DNA of 51,226 bases from Pseudomonadota bacterium. GTDB lineage: Bacteria > Pseudomonadota > Alphaproteobacteria > Rhizobiales > Xanthobacteraceae. The stretch's first letter is position 1, and each line of letters opens with the position of its first letter. This document shows, piece after piece, positions 27,422 through 36,289 of the stretch. The position numbers and the translations under genes were made by a program. The notes beneath the pieces are model-generated. The model was not told the DNA's origin and did no database searches. It was given only the letters and a program-made list of their open reading frames with translations. The stretch spans positions 1 through 51,226 of the forward strand of contig JAGXAJ010000026.1 of assembly GCA_018971625.1 (NCBI GenBank). The letters run 5' to 3'.

Positions 27422-28303
27422 TCAGGACGCATTGATGAAATCCTGCGGCGTGAAATTGAGATCGAGGATCTTCCATTCCTGATAGTGATCTGGCGGCAGC
27501 ATTGTATAGGGCTGACACGCTTGTAGCGCGCTGATGGCGCTTTGCATCAGAAGTGGCCCCTTCACCGACGCGCTGGCCTCGATCAGCACCGGTTTTGCGG
27601 CCAGCCGGCCCTCGGGCGTCATCAGCACCCGCAGCTTGATCGCGAGCTTGTCCGAGGGGGCGATTTCCTTGGGCAGCGTCGAGCATGTCTTCAGGTGGCG
27701 CCGAAATTCCGAGATCAAGTCCCTTGCAACGTCGGCGCTCTCGATCGCCGGAGCGTCGAAGCCGTCGCCGGGTCGCTCCTGGGGCAGCCCGAGCAGCACG
27801 TGGTATTTGACGGAGAGATCTGGTTGCGCGGGACTGTAGGCAGGTTGAACCGCCGGTAAGGGCGCGGCGGCCTTCTTGCCGGGATCTGGCGCAGCGGTTA
27901 GCGCAGGCGTTGATGCAGGCGCGGGACTGGGCGGCGCCGGCGCGGCCTGCTTTTGCGGCGTCGCGGCAGGTGCCGGCTTTGCAGCCGGCAGCGGCGCGGC
28001 GGCCGACGGCGACGAACTCGCGGTCACGGCCTTTGCGGAACTATCTGCCTTCGCGGAAAGGTCCGGTTGTGCGGGCGTATCAGGGGAAACCTCGGGGTTT
28101 TCCTCTCCTTTTTTGAGCGGTAACTGCGGCTCCGGCGCCTTCCCGGCCACCTCTTCCGGCGCAACGATGTCGACCGAGATAGGCTCAGCCGTCACCGAAC
28201 CGAAGGGGTGAACTTCAGTGAAGAAGATCACCAGCATCAGGCATGACAAGTGGACGAGCGCCGATGCCGTGATGCCTGAGCGTAGAAATTGCCGCGGTTC
28301 CAC
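27422..28303 (-). CDS. TolA/TonB-like envelope protein
   Basis: 293 residues from a GTG start. One membrane segment near the N-terminus (ASALVHLSCLMLVIFFTEV) is followed by a long proline-, alanine- and lysine-rich stretch (about 50-165) and a globular C-terminus with LKTCSTLPKEIAPSDKLAIK, RVLMTPEGRLAAKPVLIEA and ALQACQPYTMLP. This is the layout of TolA or TonB: anchor, extended periplasm-spanning stalk, and a C-domain that contacts the outer membrane. No tolQ, tolR, exbB or exbD gene is adjacent. No strong ribosome-binding site is seen. Confidence 0.72.
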   Translation of the reverse strand: MEPRQFLRSGITASALVHLSCLMLVIFFTEVHPFGSVTAEPISVDIVAPEEVAGKAPEPQLPLKKGEENPEVSPDTPAQPDLSAKADSSAKAVTASSSPSAAAPLPAAKPAPAATPQKQAAPAPPSPAPASTPALTAAPDPGKKAAAPLPAVQPAYSPAQPDLSVKYHVLLGLPQERPGDGFDAPAIESADVARDLISEFRRHLKTCSTLPKEIAPSDKLAIKLRVLMTPEGRLAAKPVLIEASASVKGPLLMQSAISALQACQPYTMLPPDHYQEWKILDLNFTPQDFINAS

Positions 28304-28350
28304 CGTATTCGATCAGCGTCGATGCCGTCCCTGCCCGCCGGCAGCATATC

Positions 28351-29169
28351 TCAATCCCATTTCGGCGAGAAACCGAAATCGGTCAGCCGTCCCTTGGCGC
28401 TCCCCATCCGGGAGATTTGCGCCATCTCCTCGCTGGATAGTTCGAAGTCGAAGATATCGAAATTTTCCGACAGCCGCTCGATGCGCGAGGTCCTGGGGAT
28501 CGCGGAAACGTTTTGTTGCACAAGCCATCGCAGGCAAACCTGCGCCGCGGTCTTGCCGTAGGTTTGTCCAATGCCGGCAAGCGTCCGGTCGTTCTTGATC
28601 CGGCCCTTCGCTACCGGGCTATAGGCGACGAGCGCCATGCCGTTTCGGGCGCAGGCCTCCTTGACCTTGTTCTGGTCGAGATAGGGATGGAATTCGACCT
28701 GATCGCAAACGAGCGGTTCCGGACAGGCCGCGACGGCCTCCTCGATCAGGGCGACAGTGAAATTGGAAACACCGATGTGCCGCGCCAGGCCGAGTTGTTT
28801 GACATGGGCGAGCGCGCCGAGCGTCTCCGTGAGCGGCACTCGCGGATTGGGCCAGTGCAGCAGCAGGAGATCAACGGCAGCCAGATGCAGCCTGTTCAGG
28901 CTTTCTTTCGTCGAGCGCTCGAGATCGTGCGGCGCGAAATGGGTAGTCCAGACCTTGGTGGTCACGAAGACGTCGTCGCGCTTGACCCCCGAGGCGCGCA
29001 ATGCGTCGCCGACCTCGCGTTCGTTCTCGTAGACCTGCGCAGTGTCAATGTGACGATAGCCGAGCCTGATGGCCTGCTCGACCACACGCGCGCATATGCG
29101 CCCGCGCAGCTCCCAGGTGCCTAGTCCGATCGCAGGAATGGTTGCGCCGTTGGCTTCGACAAACAACAT
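28351..29169 (-). CDS. Aldo/keto reductase
   Basis: 272 residues, NADPH-dependent reductase of the 2,5-diketogluconate reductase type. The catalytic tetrad is complete: D42 and Y47 in HIDTAQVYENE, K72 in VTTKVW, and H105 in LLLLHWPNP. VSNFTVALIEEA and the C-terminal IPRTSRIERLSENF (cofactor phosphate binding) are also present. The substrate cannot be told. It lies 47 nt upstream of the TolA-like gene on the same strand and may be cotranscribed. Confidence 0.94.
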   Translation of the reverse strand: MLFVEANGATIPAIGLGTWELRGRICARVVEQAIRLGYRHIDTAQVYENEREVGDALRASGVKRDDVFVTTKVWTTHFAPHDLERSTKESLNRLHLAAVDLLLLHWPNPRVPLTETLGALAHVKQLGLARHIGVSNFTVALIEEAVAACPEPLVCDQVEFHPYLDQNKVKEACARNGMALVAYSPVAKGRIKNDRTLAGIGQTYGKTAAQVCLRWLVQQNVSAIPRTSRIERLSENFDIFDFELSSEEMAQISRMGSAKGRLTDFGFSPKWD

Positions 29170-29219
29170 GGGCGAATACCTGACCGCCCATTATGTCGCG
29201 CAGCGACGCCGATGCCAAC

Positions 29220-29561
29220 TCAGGTGGCTGCAGGTTCCGTCGCCAATGCGGCAAATACGGTATCGGGCGCATGCGCGATCACGGCGAGCAGCGCCCGCGC
29301 CGGTCCGCGCGGCATGCGTTTGCCCTGCTCCCAGTTGCGAATGGTCTCGACCGGAACACCTAACCGCGCGGCGAATTCAAGCTGAGTCAGCCGCGCGCGG
29401 CGGCGCAGTTCGCGAACTTCTGATGACGACTTGGCCTCTTCCGAGGCCAGCGACGACGTCGCTGCCGGCGCGAGAGGAATTGTTGCCGGGGCGAGCGGAA
29501 ACTCCCGCCCATCCCGCAACTCGACGATCCGTCCGTCCGCTTTCAGCCGCAAGCGCTGCAT
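29220..29561 (-). CDS. XRE-family helix-turn-helix protein
   Basis: 113 residues. The N-terminal 40 residues begin MQRLRLKADGRIVELRDGRE and are not DNA-binding in look; the rest is a classic HTH: SEVRELRRRARLTQLEFAARL and GVPVETIRNWEQGKRMP. The arrangement resembles HigA-like antitoxins or small regulators, but no toxin gene (RelE/HigB) is next to it. It probably binds its own promoter. The start is an ATG with GGGG upstream. Confidence 0.8.
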   Translation of the reverse strand: MQRLRLKADGRIVELRDGREFPLAPATIPLAPAATSSLASEEAKSSSEVRELRRRARLTQLEFAARLGVPVETIRNWEQGKRMPRGPARALLAVIAHAPDTVFAALATEPAAT

Positions 29562-29642
29562 GGTCTGCCCCGAACCCCGCGGGAGTGTCGGCGATGCGCG
29601 TTAAGGCTTGATTAACGATGCAAGGCTCGGGGCAGCCCGCGC

Positions 29643-31064
29643 CTATTTCAGTCCGAACCAAAGCGTCGCGATGCCCAGAAACGAGAAGAAGCCGACTACG
29701 TCGGTAATGGTGGTGACGAAGGTGCCGGAGGCGACCGCTGGATCGGCCCGCACCCGCTCCAGCACCATCGGGATCAGAATGCCGCCAAGAGCGCCGGCCA
29801 CCAGATTGCAGATGATCGCAAGACCGATCACGACGCCAAGTCCGGGAATCCTGAACCAGGCCACCGCAGCAACGCCGGTGATCACCGCGAAAGCAATGCC
29901 GTTGACGAGACCGACCAGGCTTTCGCGCATCACGACGCGAAAGGCGTTGCTGGAGCCGAGTTCGCGAGTGGCGAGCGCGCGGACCGCGACCGTCATGGTC
30001 TGGGTTGCGGCATTGCCGCCCTGGCTCGCGACGATCGGCGCCAGCACCGCCAGCGCCACCATTTGTTCGAGCTGACCCTCGAACAGACCGAGCACCGAAG
30101 ACGCCAGGAAGGCGGTAGCGAGATTGACCAGCAGCCAGTTGAAGCGACCACGAGCAATGGTCCAGACGTTATCGGACAGTTCTTCGTCGCTGGTGACACC
30201 ACCCAGCGCCTTGAGGTCTTGGTCGGCCTCCTCCTCGATGACGTCGACCACGTCATCGATGGTGATGACGCCGACCAGCCGGTTGGTGGTGTCGACCACG
30301 GGCGCAGCGACCAGATTGTACTTGCCGAACAGTCGCGCCACTTCTTCCTGGTCGTCGAGCACAGAGACCCGGCGACGGTCCTCGTCGATCAGGTCGACCA
30401 GCGGCACCGGTCGGCGCGCGCGCAACAACACATCGAGCGCGATCGCGCCCTGCCAGTGCTGGGCGCGATCGACCGGATAGATTTCGTAAAACCGGTCCGG
30501 CAAGTCCGGCGTATTGCGCATGTAGTCGATCGCCTGCCCCACAGTCCAGTCCGGCGGCACCGTGATGAACTCGGTCTGCATCCGCCGGCCGGCGGAATTT
30601 TCCGGATACAGCAGGCTGCGCTCGAGCGTATTGCGCTCCTTCGCAGGAAGCTTTTCCAGGATCTCTTCCTGGTCCTCCTCGTCGAGGCCCTCGAGCAATT
30701 CGACGGCGTCGTCAGATTCGAGCTCAAGCACGCCTTCGGCGACCGTTACAGGCTCGAGCTCCTCGAGGATCTCCTCGCGGACGGAATCGTCGACTTCATT
30801 GAGCGCCGAAAAGTGGAAATCCGCACCCGTCAGCTCTACCAGCTTGACCCGGTCGTCCGGCTCGAGCGCCTCGATCAGGTCGCCGAGGTCCGCCTCGTGC
30901 AGTTCCGCCACGATCGCACGCAGCAGCTCGATATTGGTTTCGTGAATGGCACGGGTGACTTCCGCGACGAATTCGTGGCGAATTTCGCCATTTTCGTCGC
31001 GCATGGGGAGACGATCGAGCACGGAGGCATCGGCCGGTTGGGCAATATCCACGTCCTCGGTCAT
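29643..31064 (-). CDS. mgtE: Magnesium transporter MgtE
   Basis: Magnesium channel of 473 residues. The acidic N-domain (about 20-150, with EILEELEPVTVAEGVLELE and LLEGLDEEDQEEILEKLP) and a pair of CBS domains (about 155-275, including AAPVVDTTNRLVGVITIDDV) sense cytoplasmic Mg2+ and close the pore when it is high. A plug-like linker is followed by five hydrophobic segments, including VLAPIVASQGGNAATQTMTV, which is the pore signature. I saw no Mg-sensing riboswitch in the 81 bp upstream. It is divergent from the first deacetylase gene. Confidence 0.95.
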   Translation of the reverse strand: MTEDVDIAQPADASVLDRLPMRDENGEIRHEFVAEVTRAIHETNIELLRAIVAELHEADLGDLIEALEPDDRVKLVELTGADFHFSALNEVDDSVREEILEELEPVTVAEGVLELESDDAVELLEGLDEEDQEEILEKLPAKERNTLERSLLYPENSAGRRMQTEFITVPPDWTVGQAIDYMRNTPDLPDRFYEIYPVDRAQHWQGAIALDVLLRARRPVPLVDLIDEDRRRVSVLDDQEEVARLFGKYNLVAAPVVDTTNRLVGVITIDDVVDVIEEEADQDLKALGGVTSDEELSDNVWTIARGRFNWLLVNLATAFLASSVLGLFEGQLEQMVALAVLAPIVASQGGNAATQTMTVAVRALATRELGSSNAFRVVMRESLVGLVNGIAFAVITGVAAVAWFRIPGLGVVIGLAIICNLVAGALGGILIPMVLERVRADPAVASGTFVTTITDVVGFFSFLGIATLWFGLK

Positions 31065-31145
31065 GCCGCGCCTCGCCGATTTGACAGGAGAGAACTCACC
31101 AGAGCTGTGGGTTCACGCATTAGCCAAAGGGCAACGCCAAGCGCA

Positions 31146-31961
31146 ATGATAAAGATGGACCGAGCGAAATGGGCCTTGCTGCCGGCGCGCGTGCTTGGCG
31201 TTGTCCTTGCCGCGCTGGCGGGAAGCGCGGCGACCCATGCGGAGTCTTGCCCGCGCAAGGACGCGCTTGGTACCTCGCGCATCCTGGCAGTCGATGCGGC
31301 CTCAACCCCAAGGGTCGGACTCAAGAGCTTCCCGCAAACGCTGCCACTCGCTGACCACGAGGTGGTGCTCACTTTCGATGACGGACCATGGCCCGCGACC
31401 ACGCCGAAGGTGCTGGCGGCCCTGGCCCATGAATGCGTGCGCGCAACGTTTTTCCTGATCGGAAAGCCGGCGTCGGAGCACCCTGAACTGGTGCGTCGGA
31501 TCGCGGCGGAAGGTCATACCATCGGTACTCACACCTGGACCCATCCCAGCCTCGCGCGGATCAAGCCCGGCGCAGCGGTCGAGCAAATCGATCACGGCAT
31601 ATCGGCGGTGGAGGCTGCGCTGCACGATGGAGGAGCCGCCGCATCACTTGCGCCGTTCTTTCGCTTTCCCGGCTTCGAGAGCACGCAAGCGACCCTCGAT
31701 CTGCTGCAATCGCGCGGCATCACGGTATTCGGCGCCGATCTCTGGGCAAGCGATTGGAATCCGATGACGCCGCGGCAGGAACTGAAAATCATCACCGACC
31801 GTCTCAGCGTCGCCCACAAAGGGATTATCCTGCTTCATGACCCCAAGGCACACACTGCAGCCATGCTGCCAGCTTTCCTGGACTATCTCAGGCAAAACCA
31901 CTACCGCGTGGTGCATCTGGTGCCGGCGGCACCCGGAGCCAAGGCTGAAGTCGCGCGTTGA
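31146..31961 (+). CDS. Polysaccharide deacetylase, NodB-type (first of a tandem pair)
   Basis: 271 residues, exported (signal sequence around VLGVVLAALAGSAATHA). The NodB domain has all motifs: LTFDDGPWP (catalytic and metal aspartates), IGTHTWTHPSL (metal histidines), FFRFPGF, FGADLWASDW and IILLHDP. It should remove N-acetyl groups from a cell-surface or cell-wall glycan. The start could be the ATG at 31146 or 31155. It precedes a second deacetylase of the same layout; the open frame continues far upstream antisense to mgtE but that part is not coding. Confidence 0.9.
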   Translation: MIKMDRAKWALLPARVLGVVLAALAGSAATHAESCPRKDALGTSRILAVDAASTPRVGLKSFPQTLPLADHEVVLTFDDGPWPATTPKVLAALAHECVRATFFLIGKPASEHPELVRRIAAEGHTIGTHTWTHPSLARIKPGAAVEQIDHGISAVEAALHDGGAAASLAPFFRFPGFESTQATLDLLQSRGITVFGADLWASDWNPMTPRQELKIITDRLSVAHKGIILLHDPKAHTAAMLPAFLDYLRQNHYRVVHLVPAAPGAKAEVAR

Positions 31962-32053
31962 ACCGAAGGTGATGGGCGGAAGTCCAACGGTTAAGGCCTC
32001 GTTCATGGCGTGGCGTGTAATGACGATGATGCCGACGCGAATGATGGAACTTT

Positions 32054-33415
32054 ATGACCAGTAAAATTCGAACATTGCCAAAACTGCTGGCTCACGCTGT
32101 TTTGTGCGTGACCCTCAGTTTCGGCATGTTGGCCTCGGGCAGCATGCGGACCGCTTTCGCTGCCGATTGCCCCGGCCATCCCGACGCGCTCGGGACTTCG
32201 CGAACCCTGGTGGTCGACCCCAGGGAGCATCCCCGGATCGGCACCATGCAATACCCCGAAACCCTGCCGCTCAGGGATCACGAGGTGGTCCTGTCGTTCG
32301 ACGACGGACCGCTGCCGCGCAACAGCGATCGGATCCTGGCGATTCTGGCGGCGCAATGCATCAAGGCGAACTTCTTCCTGGTCGGCGAGATGGCAAAAAG
32401 CTTTCCGGAAGGCGTCCGCAAGCTGCGCGACGCCGGTCATACCATCGGCACCCACACCCAGACCCATCCGCTCACCATGAACAAGATGCCGATCGAGCGC
32501 GCCAAGGCAGAGATCGACGACGGCATCGCTTCGGTCAAGGCAGCGCTGGGAGCCGACGCCGACAAGTCGCTCGCGCCGTTCTTTCGCATTCCCGGCCTGC
32601 TGCGCGCCGATGCGGTCGAGGATTATCTCGCATCGCGGGGCATCCAGGTGTGGAGCGCCGATTTTCCGGCCGACGACTGGCGCCATATTTCCTCGTCGCG
32701 GGTCTACGACCTTGCGATCCAGCGGATCGAGGCCAAGGGCAAGGGCATCCTGCTGCTGCACGACATCCAGGCTCGCACCGTCGCCGCGCTGCCGAGAATC
32801 CTGGCGACGCTGAAAGCGCGCGGCTATCACATCGTCCACGTGGTGCCGGCCACGCCGGATCGGCCAGCAACGCCGACCGAACCGCAGCAATGGCAATTGC
32901 ATCCGAGGTCAGAAAACGTGGCGATCTCGCATTGGCCCGTGATACCAAATTTCGTTTCCACCAATGCTGATCAGCTCGCCGCGCCTGCATTCTCGTATTT
33001 CGATGCATCGGGCGCGAAGCTGTTGCTGTTTCCGTTGCCCAAGACAGCGCCATGGCCCCGCGATTGGCCGGTTCCGGTTGCCGACACGGCCAGTACCCTC
33101 GCCATACCGGCGCGCAGCGTTTTCGAACTACCCGAACTGCCCCGCCTGTCTGTGGAATCGTTTGCCCTGCTCGCACCCGGCCCGGCGCGAATGACGGTGA
33201 CCGAAAGCAAACCGGAGCGCGCCGTGACGACCGTTGGAACCAGCCATTTCGAGCACGCAATCCGCGGCAAATTCCGCTCCGGTCATGGCAAGCGGCTAGT
33301 CGTGTCCCATCATGGCGGTCGTGGAACAATGGTTGCGCATGGACGGTCCAACGCTGCACGTCGCCGCAGCGGGCCGGCACGGCATCTGGCCCAGGTCCGG
33401 AAAAGAAGCGCCTGA
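32054..33415 (+). CDS. Polysaccharide deacetylase, NodB-type, with long C-terminal extension
   Basis: 453 residues. After a signal sequence (VLCVTLSFGMLASGS to AFAAD) the NodB domain shows LSFDDGPLP, IGTHTQTHPL, FFRIPGL, WSADFPADDW and ILLLHDI, so it is expected to be active. It is a paralogue of the gene 92 bp upstream: both start their mature part with a cysteine-proline segment and DALGTSR, and share the same motif order. After about residue 285 it has a roughly 170-residue extension (KLLLFPLPKTAPWPRDWPVPV and a basic C-terminus RRRSGPARHLAQVRKRSA) that the first copy lacks and that I do not recognise. It ends three bases before a convergent gene. Confidence 0.88.
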   Translation: MTSKIRTLPKLLAHAVLCVTLSFGMLASGSMRTAFAADCPGHPDALGTSRTLVVDPREHPRIGTMQYPETLPLRDHEVVLSFDDGPLPRNSDRILAILAAQCIKANFFLVGEMAKSFPEGVRKLRDAGHTIGTHTQTHPLTMNKMPIERAKAEIDDGIASVKAALGADADKSLAPFFRIPGLLRADAVEDYLASRGIQVWSADFPADDWRHISSSRVYDLAIQRIEAKGKGILLLHDIQARTVAALPRILATLKARGYHIVHVVPATPDRPATPTEPQQWQLHPRSENVAISHWPVIPNFVSTNADQLAAPAFSYFDASGAKLLLFPLPKTAPWPRDWPVPVADTASTLAIPARSVFELPELPRLSVESFALLAPGPARMTVTESKPERAVTTVGTSHFEHAIRGKFRSGHGKRLVVSHHGGRGTMVAHGRSNAARRRSGPARHLAQVRKRSA

Positions 33416-33418
33416 CGC

Positions 33419-33793
33419 TCAATCCGTCACGATCTTCGAGATGCACAACAAGATCACGAGGGCGAGAAACAACAGATCGATATAGGACTTCATTTCGCCG
33501 TCGCGGCGGAGCGCGCTGACGTCGCTTACAACCTGCTTGCGCGACGCATTCGAGGCCGGACCTTCGCCGGTAAGCCCTGCCAGACGCCGCGCCTCGAGCT
33601 CAAGGCGTTCGACGCGCTGAAAGAAATGGAAGGAACGAAACGCCGACGCCACGCGCATCGCCGCATAGACCAGCACGAGGATCGCGACAATCGCGCGTTG
33701 CTGATACTTCTCCAAGAAGTTCAGGCTGTAATAAACCAGCGCCAGGAACACAAAATTGGATACGAAACGATAGGCAAAGCCCAGGAATTTCAT
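33419..33793 (-). CDS. Small membrane protein, hypothetical
   Basis: 124 residues with hydrophobic segments at the N-terminus (VSNFVFLALVYYSL), the middle (RAIVAILVLVYAAMRVA) and the very C-terminus (YIDLLFLALVILLCISKIV), separated by a charged helix with FHFFQRVERLELEARRL. No family recognised; such proteins occur in Bradyrhizobium. The ATG follows GGAG. Its 3' end abuts the deacetylase gene. Confidence 0.68.
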   Translation of the reverse strand: MKFLGFAYRFVSNFVFLALVYYSLNFLEKYQQRAIVAILVLVYAAMRVASAFRSFHFFQRVERLELEARRLAGLTGEGPASNASRKQVVSDVSALRRDGEMKSYIDLLFLALVILLCISKIVTD

Positions 33794-34198
33794 GGGACGT
33801 GCTCCGATCGATAATCAACCGGTCAATTTTTCGAATCGATCCGAAGAAATCCGGTCGCCAATCCGCTGCTAAAGAGCCGCTTGTCAACATCGCCAAGCCT
33901 GATCCAAGGCCGCCGATCTACGCCAACGTTGTTATCCGGGATCGATAACGAGGAAGGCCGTTTCAAGCCAACAAGGGCTTTCCAGCCAGATAGTAATCGA
34001 GTCGTCGGCGATCGTGCCAGAATTTGTTGCCGTCCCTAAGGCATCCGGCCCGAGCCAGAGCGGCTTTGGTGACTTCGAGTTCCTTGAACTCAGCCTGCGC
34101 GAGAACCGCCTCGACGTGGCCATGCGCTATCGTGTAGCTTCGGTGAACGCCGCCACGCTGGCATAGCCGCCTGCCCGCCGCCCGTAGCTCGACGCCTT
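33794..34198. other. Intergenic region, possible gene remnant
   Basis: No complete gene. On the plus strand one frame is open from about 33903 to a stop at about 34164 and reads in part SAIVPEFVAVPKASGPSQSG and GFGDFEFLELSLRENRLDV, which looks like protein, but it has no plausible start and no family that I know. It may be the tail of a lost gene. Confidence 0.35.
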
Positions 34199-34417
34199 CT
34201 ATCGCCGCAACGGGATTGGCGATCTCTTAGCGGCCAATCCCTTTTCAGTCATCCTGAAGGCGACATCCCTACCCGTGCCCTCGCGCTCGATCCACCGTTT
34301 GTCGAGGAGGCGTTTTATTATTTTTGGACCCGAGGGCAACGTGGTTGCCTTGACCCAGCCGCGGCCGCGTAACCGCTGCATCAGTTGACGTTCATAGTGG
34401 TTCGGAACCGTCGCCAC
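34199..34417 (-). CDS. Small hypothetical protein, winged-helix-like
   Basis: 72 residues from a GTG at 34417; the open frame extends 30 codons further to a TTG. The sequence VATVPNHYERQLMQRLRGR, followed by KIIKRLLDKRWIEREGTGRD and FRMTEKGLAAKR, looks like a compact winged helix whose second half (wing and final helix) resembles small MarR- or ArsR-like pieces. No clear ribosome-binding site. I am not sure it is translated. Confidence 0.42.
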   Translation of the reverse strand: MATVPNHYERQLMQRLRGRGWVKATTLPSGPKIIKRLLDKRWIEREGTGRDVAFRMTEKGLAAKRSPIPLRR

Positions 34418-34888
34418 GCTTGCGCCCGCTTTTCGCTTCGCAAGCAAAGTAATGGACTGGCAGTTAATGAAAGTTTGCCGTGATGTCGATTGGACGTTAT
34501 CTCTCAATAAATATCACGGTGCCGGACGATCTGCTGCACCCTGACGCAATAGATCGGCTACGGATTCCAACGCCTCCAGCGTGAAGGATTTCCGCAAGGC
34601 GGGCTCGAAATTCCTCGGAGGCAAACTGTCGGCCCGTATCGGGTGGCGTAGCGTTCACGCCCGCTCGCCACGCCTGAACGTGATGATTTTGAAGACGCTG
34701 GCTTCGCTGCAAGCGGACTACGAAAGGTTTGCGACCACGACGCCGATAACTACGCTCGGCGGCTGAAAGCCTTAGGAGCTTCGTGCCTTACGAATCCATC
34801 CGCAAATGCAGGACTTCGCTGCCAGAAAGATTCAAACTCATCCCGCTTCGGAAAATGCCGGGACTAAACACCTGGTCCAGACTGAAAC
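34418..34888. other. Intergenic region
   Basis: Between the small winged-helix-like gene and the substrate-binding protein gene. Short open frames exist on both strands but none reads as a recognisable protein, and I found no RNA gene or repeat here. Confidence 0.4.
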
Positions 34889-36079
34889 CTAAAGCTTGTC
34901 CACCGCTTTGAAGGTGCCATCGGCCTTGATCACAGTCAGGAAGACCTTCGACGGTGCCTCGCGCGACTTCGCTCCGCAGGTGATGATAGTACCCGAGATG
35001 TCAAAGCGTCCGATCTCGTTGATCAGTTGGAGCATACCGGCACGCGTCGGGTTGGGCCCGGCGAGCTGAAGCGCGGCGGCCGTAAGCCGGCCTGAAAGAT
35101 AGCCTTCGAACGACACGAAGTCCGGCGTCAGTCTTGGATCCAGCGCCTTTTGCGCCTTCTGGTAGTCCACGACGACCTTCAGCGAAGTATCCCACGGGAA
35201 TGGCACGACCTGCGACACAATCACCCCGTCCCCGTCCGGCCCAAGCTCCCTCGCAAGCGCATTGGCGCCGACAAACGAGATGTTGACGAAGGTTGGTCGA
35301 AAACCGGCTTTGTGGGCGAGTTTAATGAACTCGGCGCATGGACCATAGGTCCCAACCATGACCACCGCTTGCGGCTCGGCGCGCCTGATGGTTTTCAACG
35401 CCGCACCGACAGCGCGCGTGTTGCGCTCGAAGGTGCCTTCGGCGACCAGTTCGAGCCCGCGGCGGTCGAGTGCGGCCTTGACGCCAGCGAGCCCGTCCCG
35501 GCCGAAGGAGTCGTCCTGGTAAAAGATCGCGATCTGGTTGAGGTGCAGGTCTTCGGTCAGGTGTTTGATCCAGGCCTCCGCCTCATCGCTGTAGCTCGCG
35601 CGGATATTGACGACGTTGTGGAACTCCGAGGAGCGCAGGAAATCCGCGCCACTGAATGGTCCAATAAATGGCACGTTGTTCGCAGCCGCTATCGGCACGG
35701 TCGCCTTCGAGGTCGGCGTGCCCACGGCGCCGATCAGTGCGAACACCTGATCCTTCTCGATTAACTCGGTAGTCTGCACCACCGAGCGATCGGGGTCGTA
35801 GCCGTCGTCGCGGCTGATCAGGTTCAGTTTACGCCCATGCACACCGCCTTTGGCGTTGATTTCCGCGAAGGCGGCAAGGATACCTTGCCGCATGCTCTGA
35901 CCGAGCGCCGACGAGGGGCCTTCTAGCGCCGCTGCTTGGCCGAAAAGAATGGAGTCCGCCGTAACGCCTACCTCGGCTGCATAGGCCGGATGTGTCACGG
36001 CGAGCAGCATCGAAAGCGCGATCAGGAAGCGTGCCGGTCGCATGGCCATGGTCAAGCGGGAAAGAGATCGCCTCAGCAT
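34889..36079 (-). CDS. ABC transporter substrate-binding protein, branched-chain amino acid type
   Basis: 396 residues, periplasmic binding protein of the LivJ/Leu-Ile-Val-binding (peripla_BP_6) family. The signal peptide (RFLIALSMLLAVTHPAYA) is followed by ILFGQAAALEGPSSALGQ, EINAKGGVHGRKLNLISRDD and FALIGAVGTPTSKATVPIA, the hinge and ligand-contact blocks. No permease or ATPase genes are nearby, so it is an orphan or works with a remote system. The substrate may be an aromatic acid or amino acid. Starts at 36079, 36049 and 36043 are all possible; the last gives the most typical signal peptide. Confidence 0.88.
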   Translation of the reverse strand: MLRRSLSRLTMAMRPARFLIALSMLLAVTHPAYAAEVGVTADSILFGQAAALEGPSSALGQSMRQGILAAFAEINAKGGVHGRKLNLISRDDGYDPDRSVVQTTELIEKDQVFALIGAVGTPTSKATVPIAAANNVPFIGPFSGADFLRSSEFHNVVNIRASYSDEAEAWIKHLTEDLHLNQIAIFYQDDSFGRDGLAGVKAALDRRGLELVAEGTFERNTRAVGAALKTIRRAEPQAVVMVGTYGPCAEFIKLAHKAGFRPTFVNISFVGANALARELGPDGDGVIVSQVVPFPWDTSLKVVVDYQKAQKALDPRLTPDFVSFEGYLSGRLTAAALQLAGPNPTRAGMLQLINEIGRFDISGTIITCGAKSREAPSKVFLTVIKADGTFKAVDKL

Positions 36080-36289
36080 AGGCGTGCGGAATGAACAGTT
36101 CCCTAACGCACTCTAAATTGCCACCCCGTTACCCCGGATCTTCAGGTTTTCAGGGATGAAGCTTGAGAACCGTTAACCAAGCCGTTTGACGCAGAGCCGT
36201 ATGGCCCGCGAATTGTCGACTTTTTAATGCAACCCCTGTCCGATGACAGCGCGACGTTCAACTGGGGCTATATTCTGTAGAAGATCGGA

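Noticed and set aside
30063..31145. Long plus-strand open frame antisense to mgtE, continuous with the first deacetylase frame
   Set aside because: The protein up to 31145 is low-complexity and mirrors the mgtE codons; the deacetylase signal peptide fixes the start at 31146.
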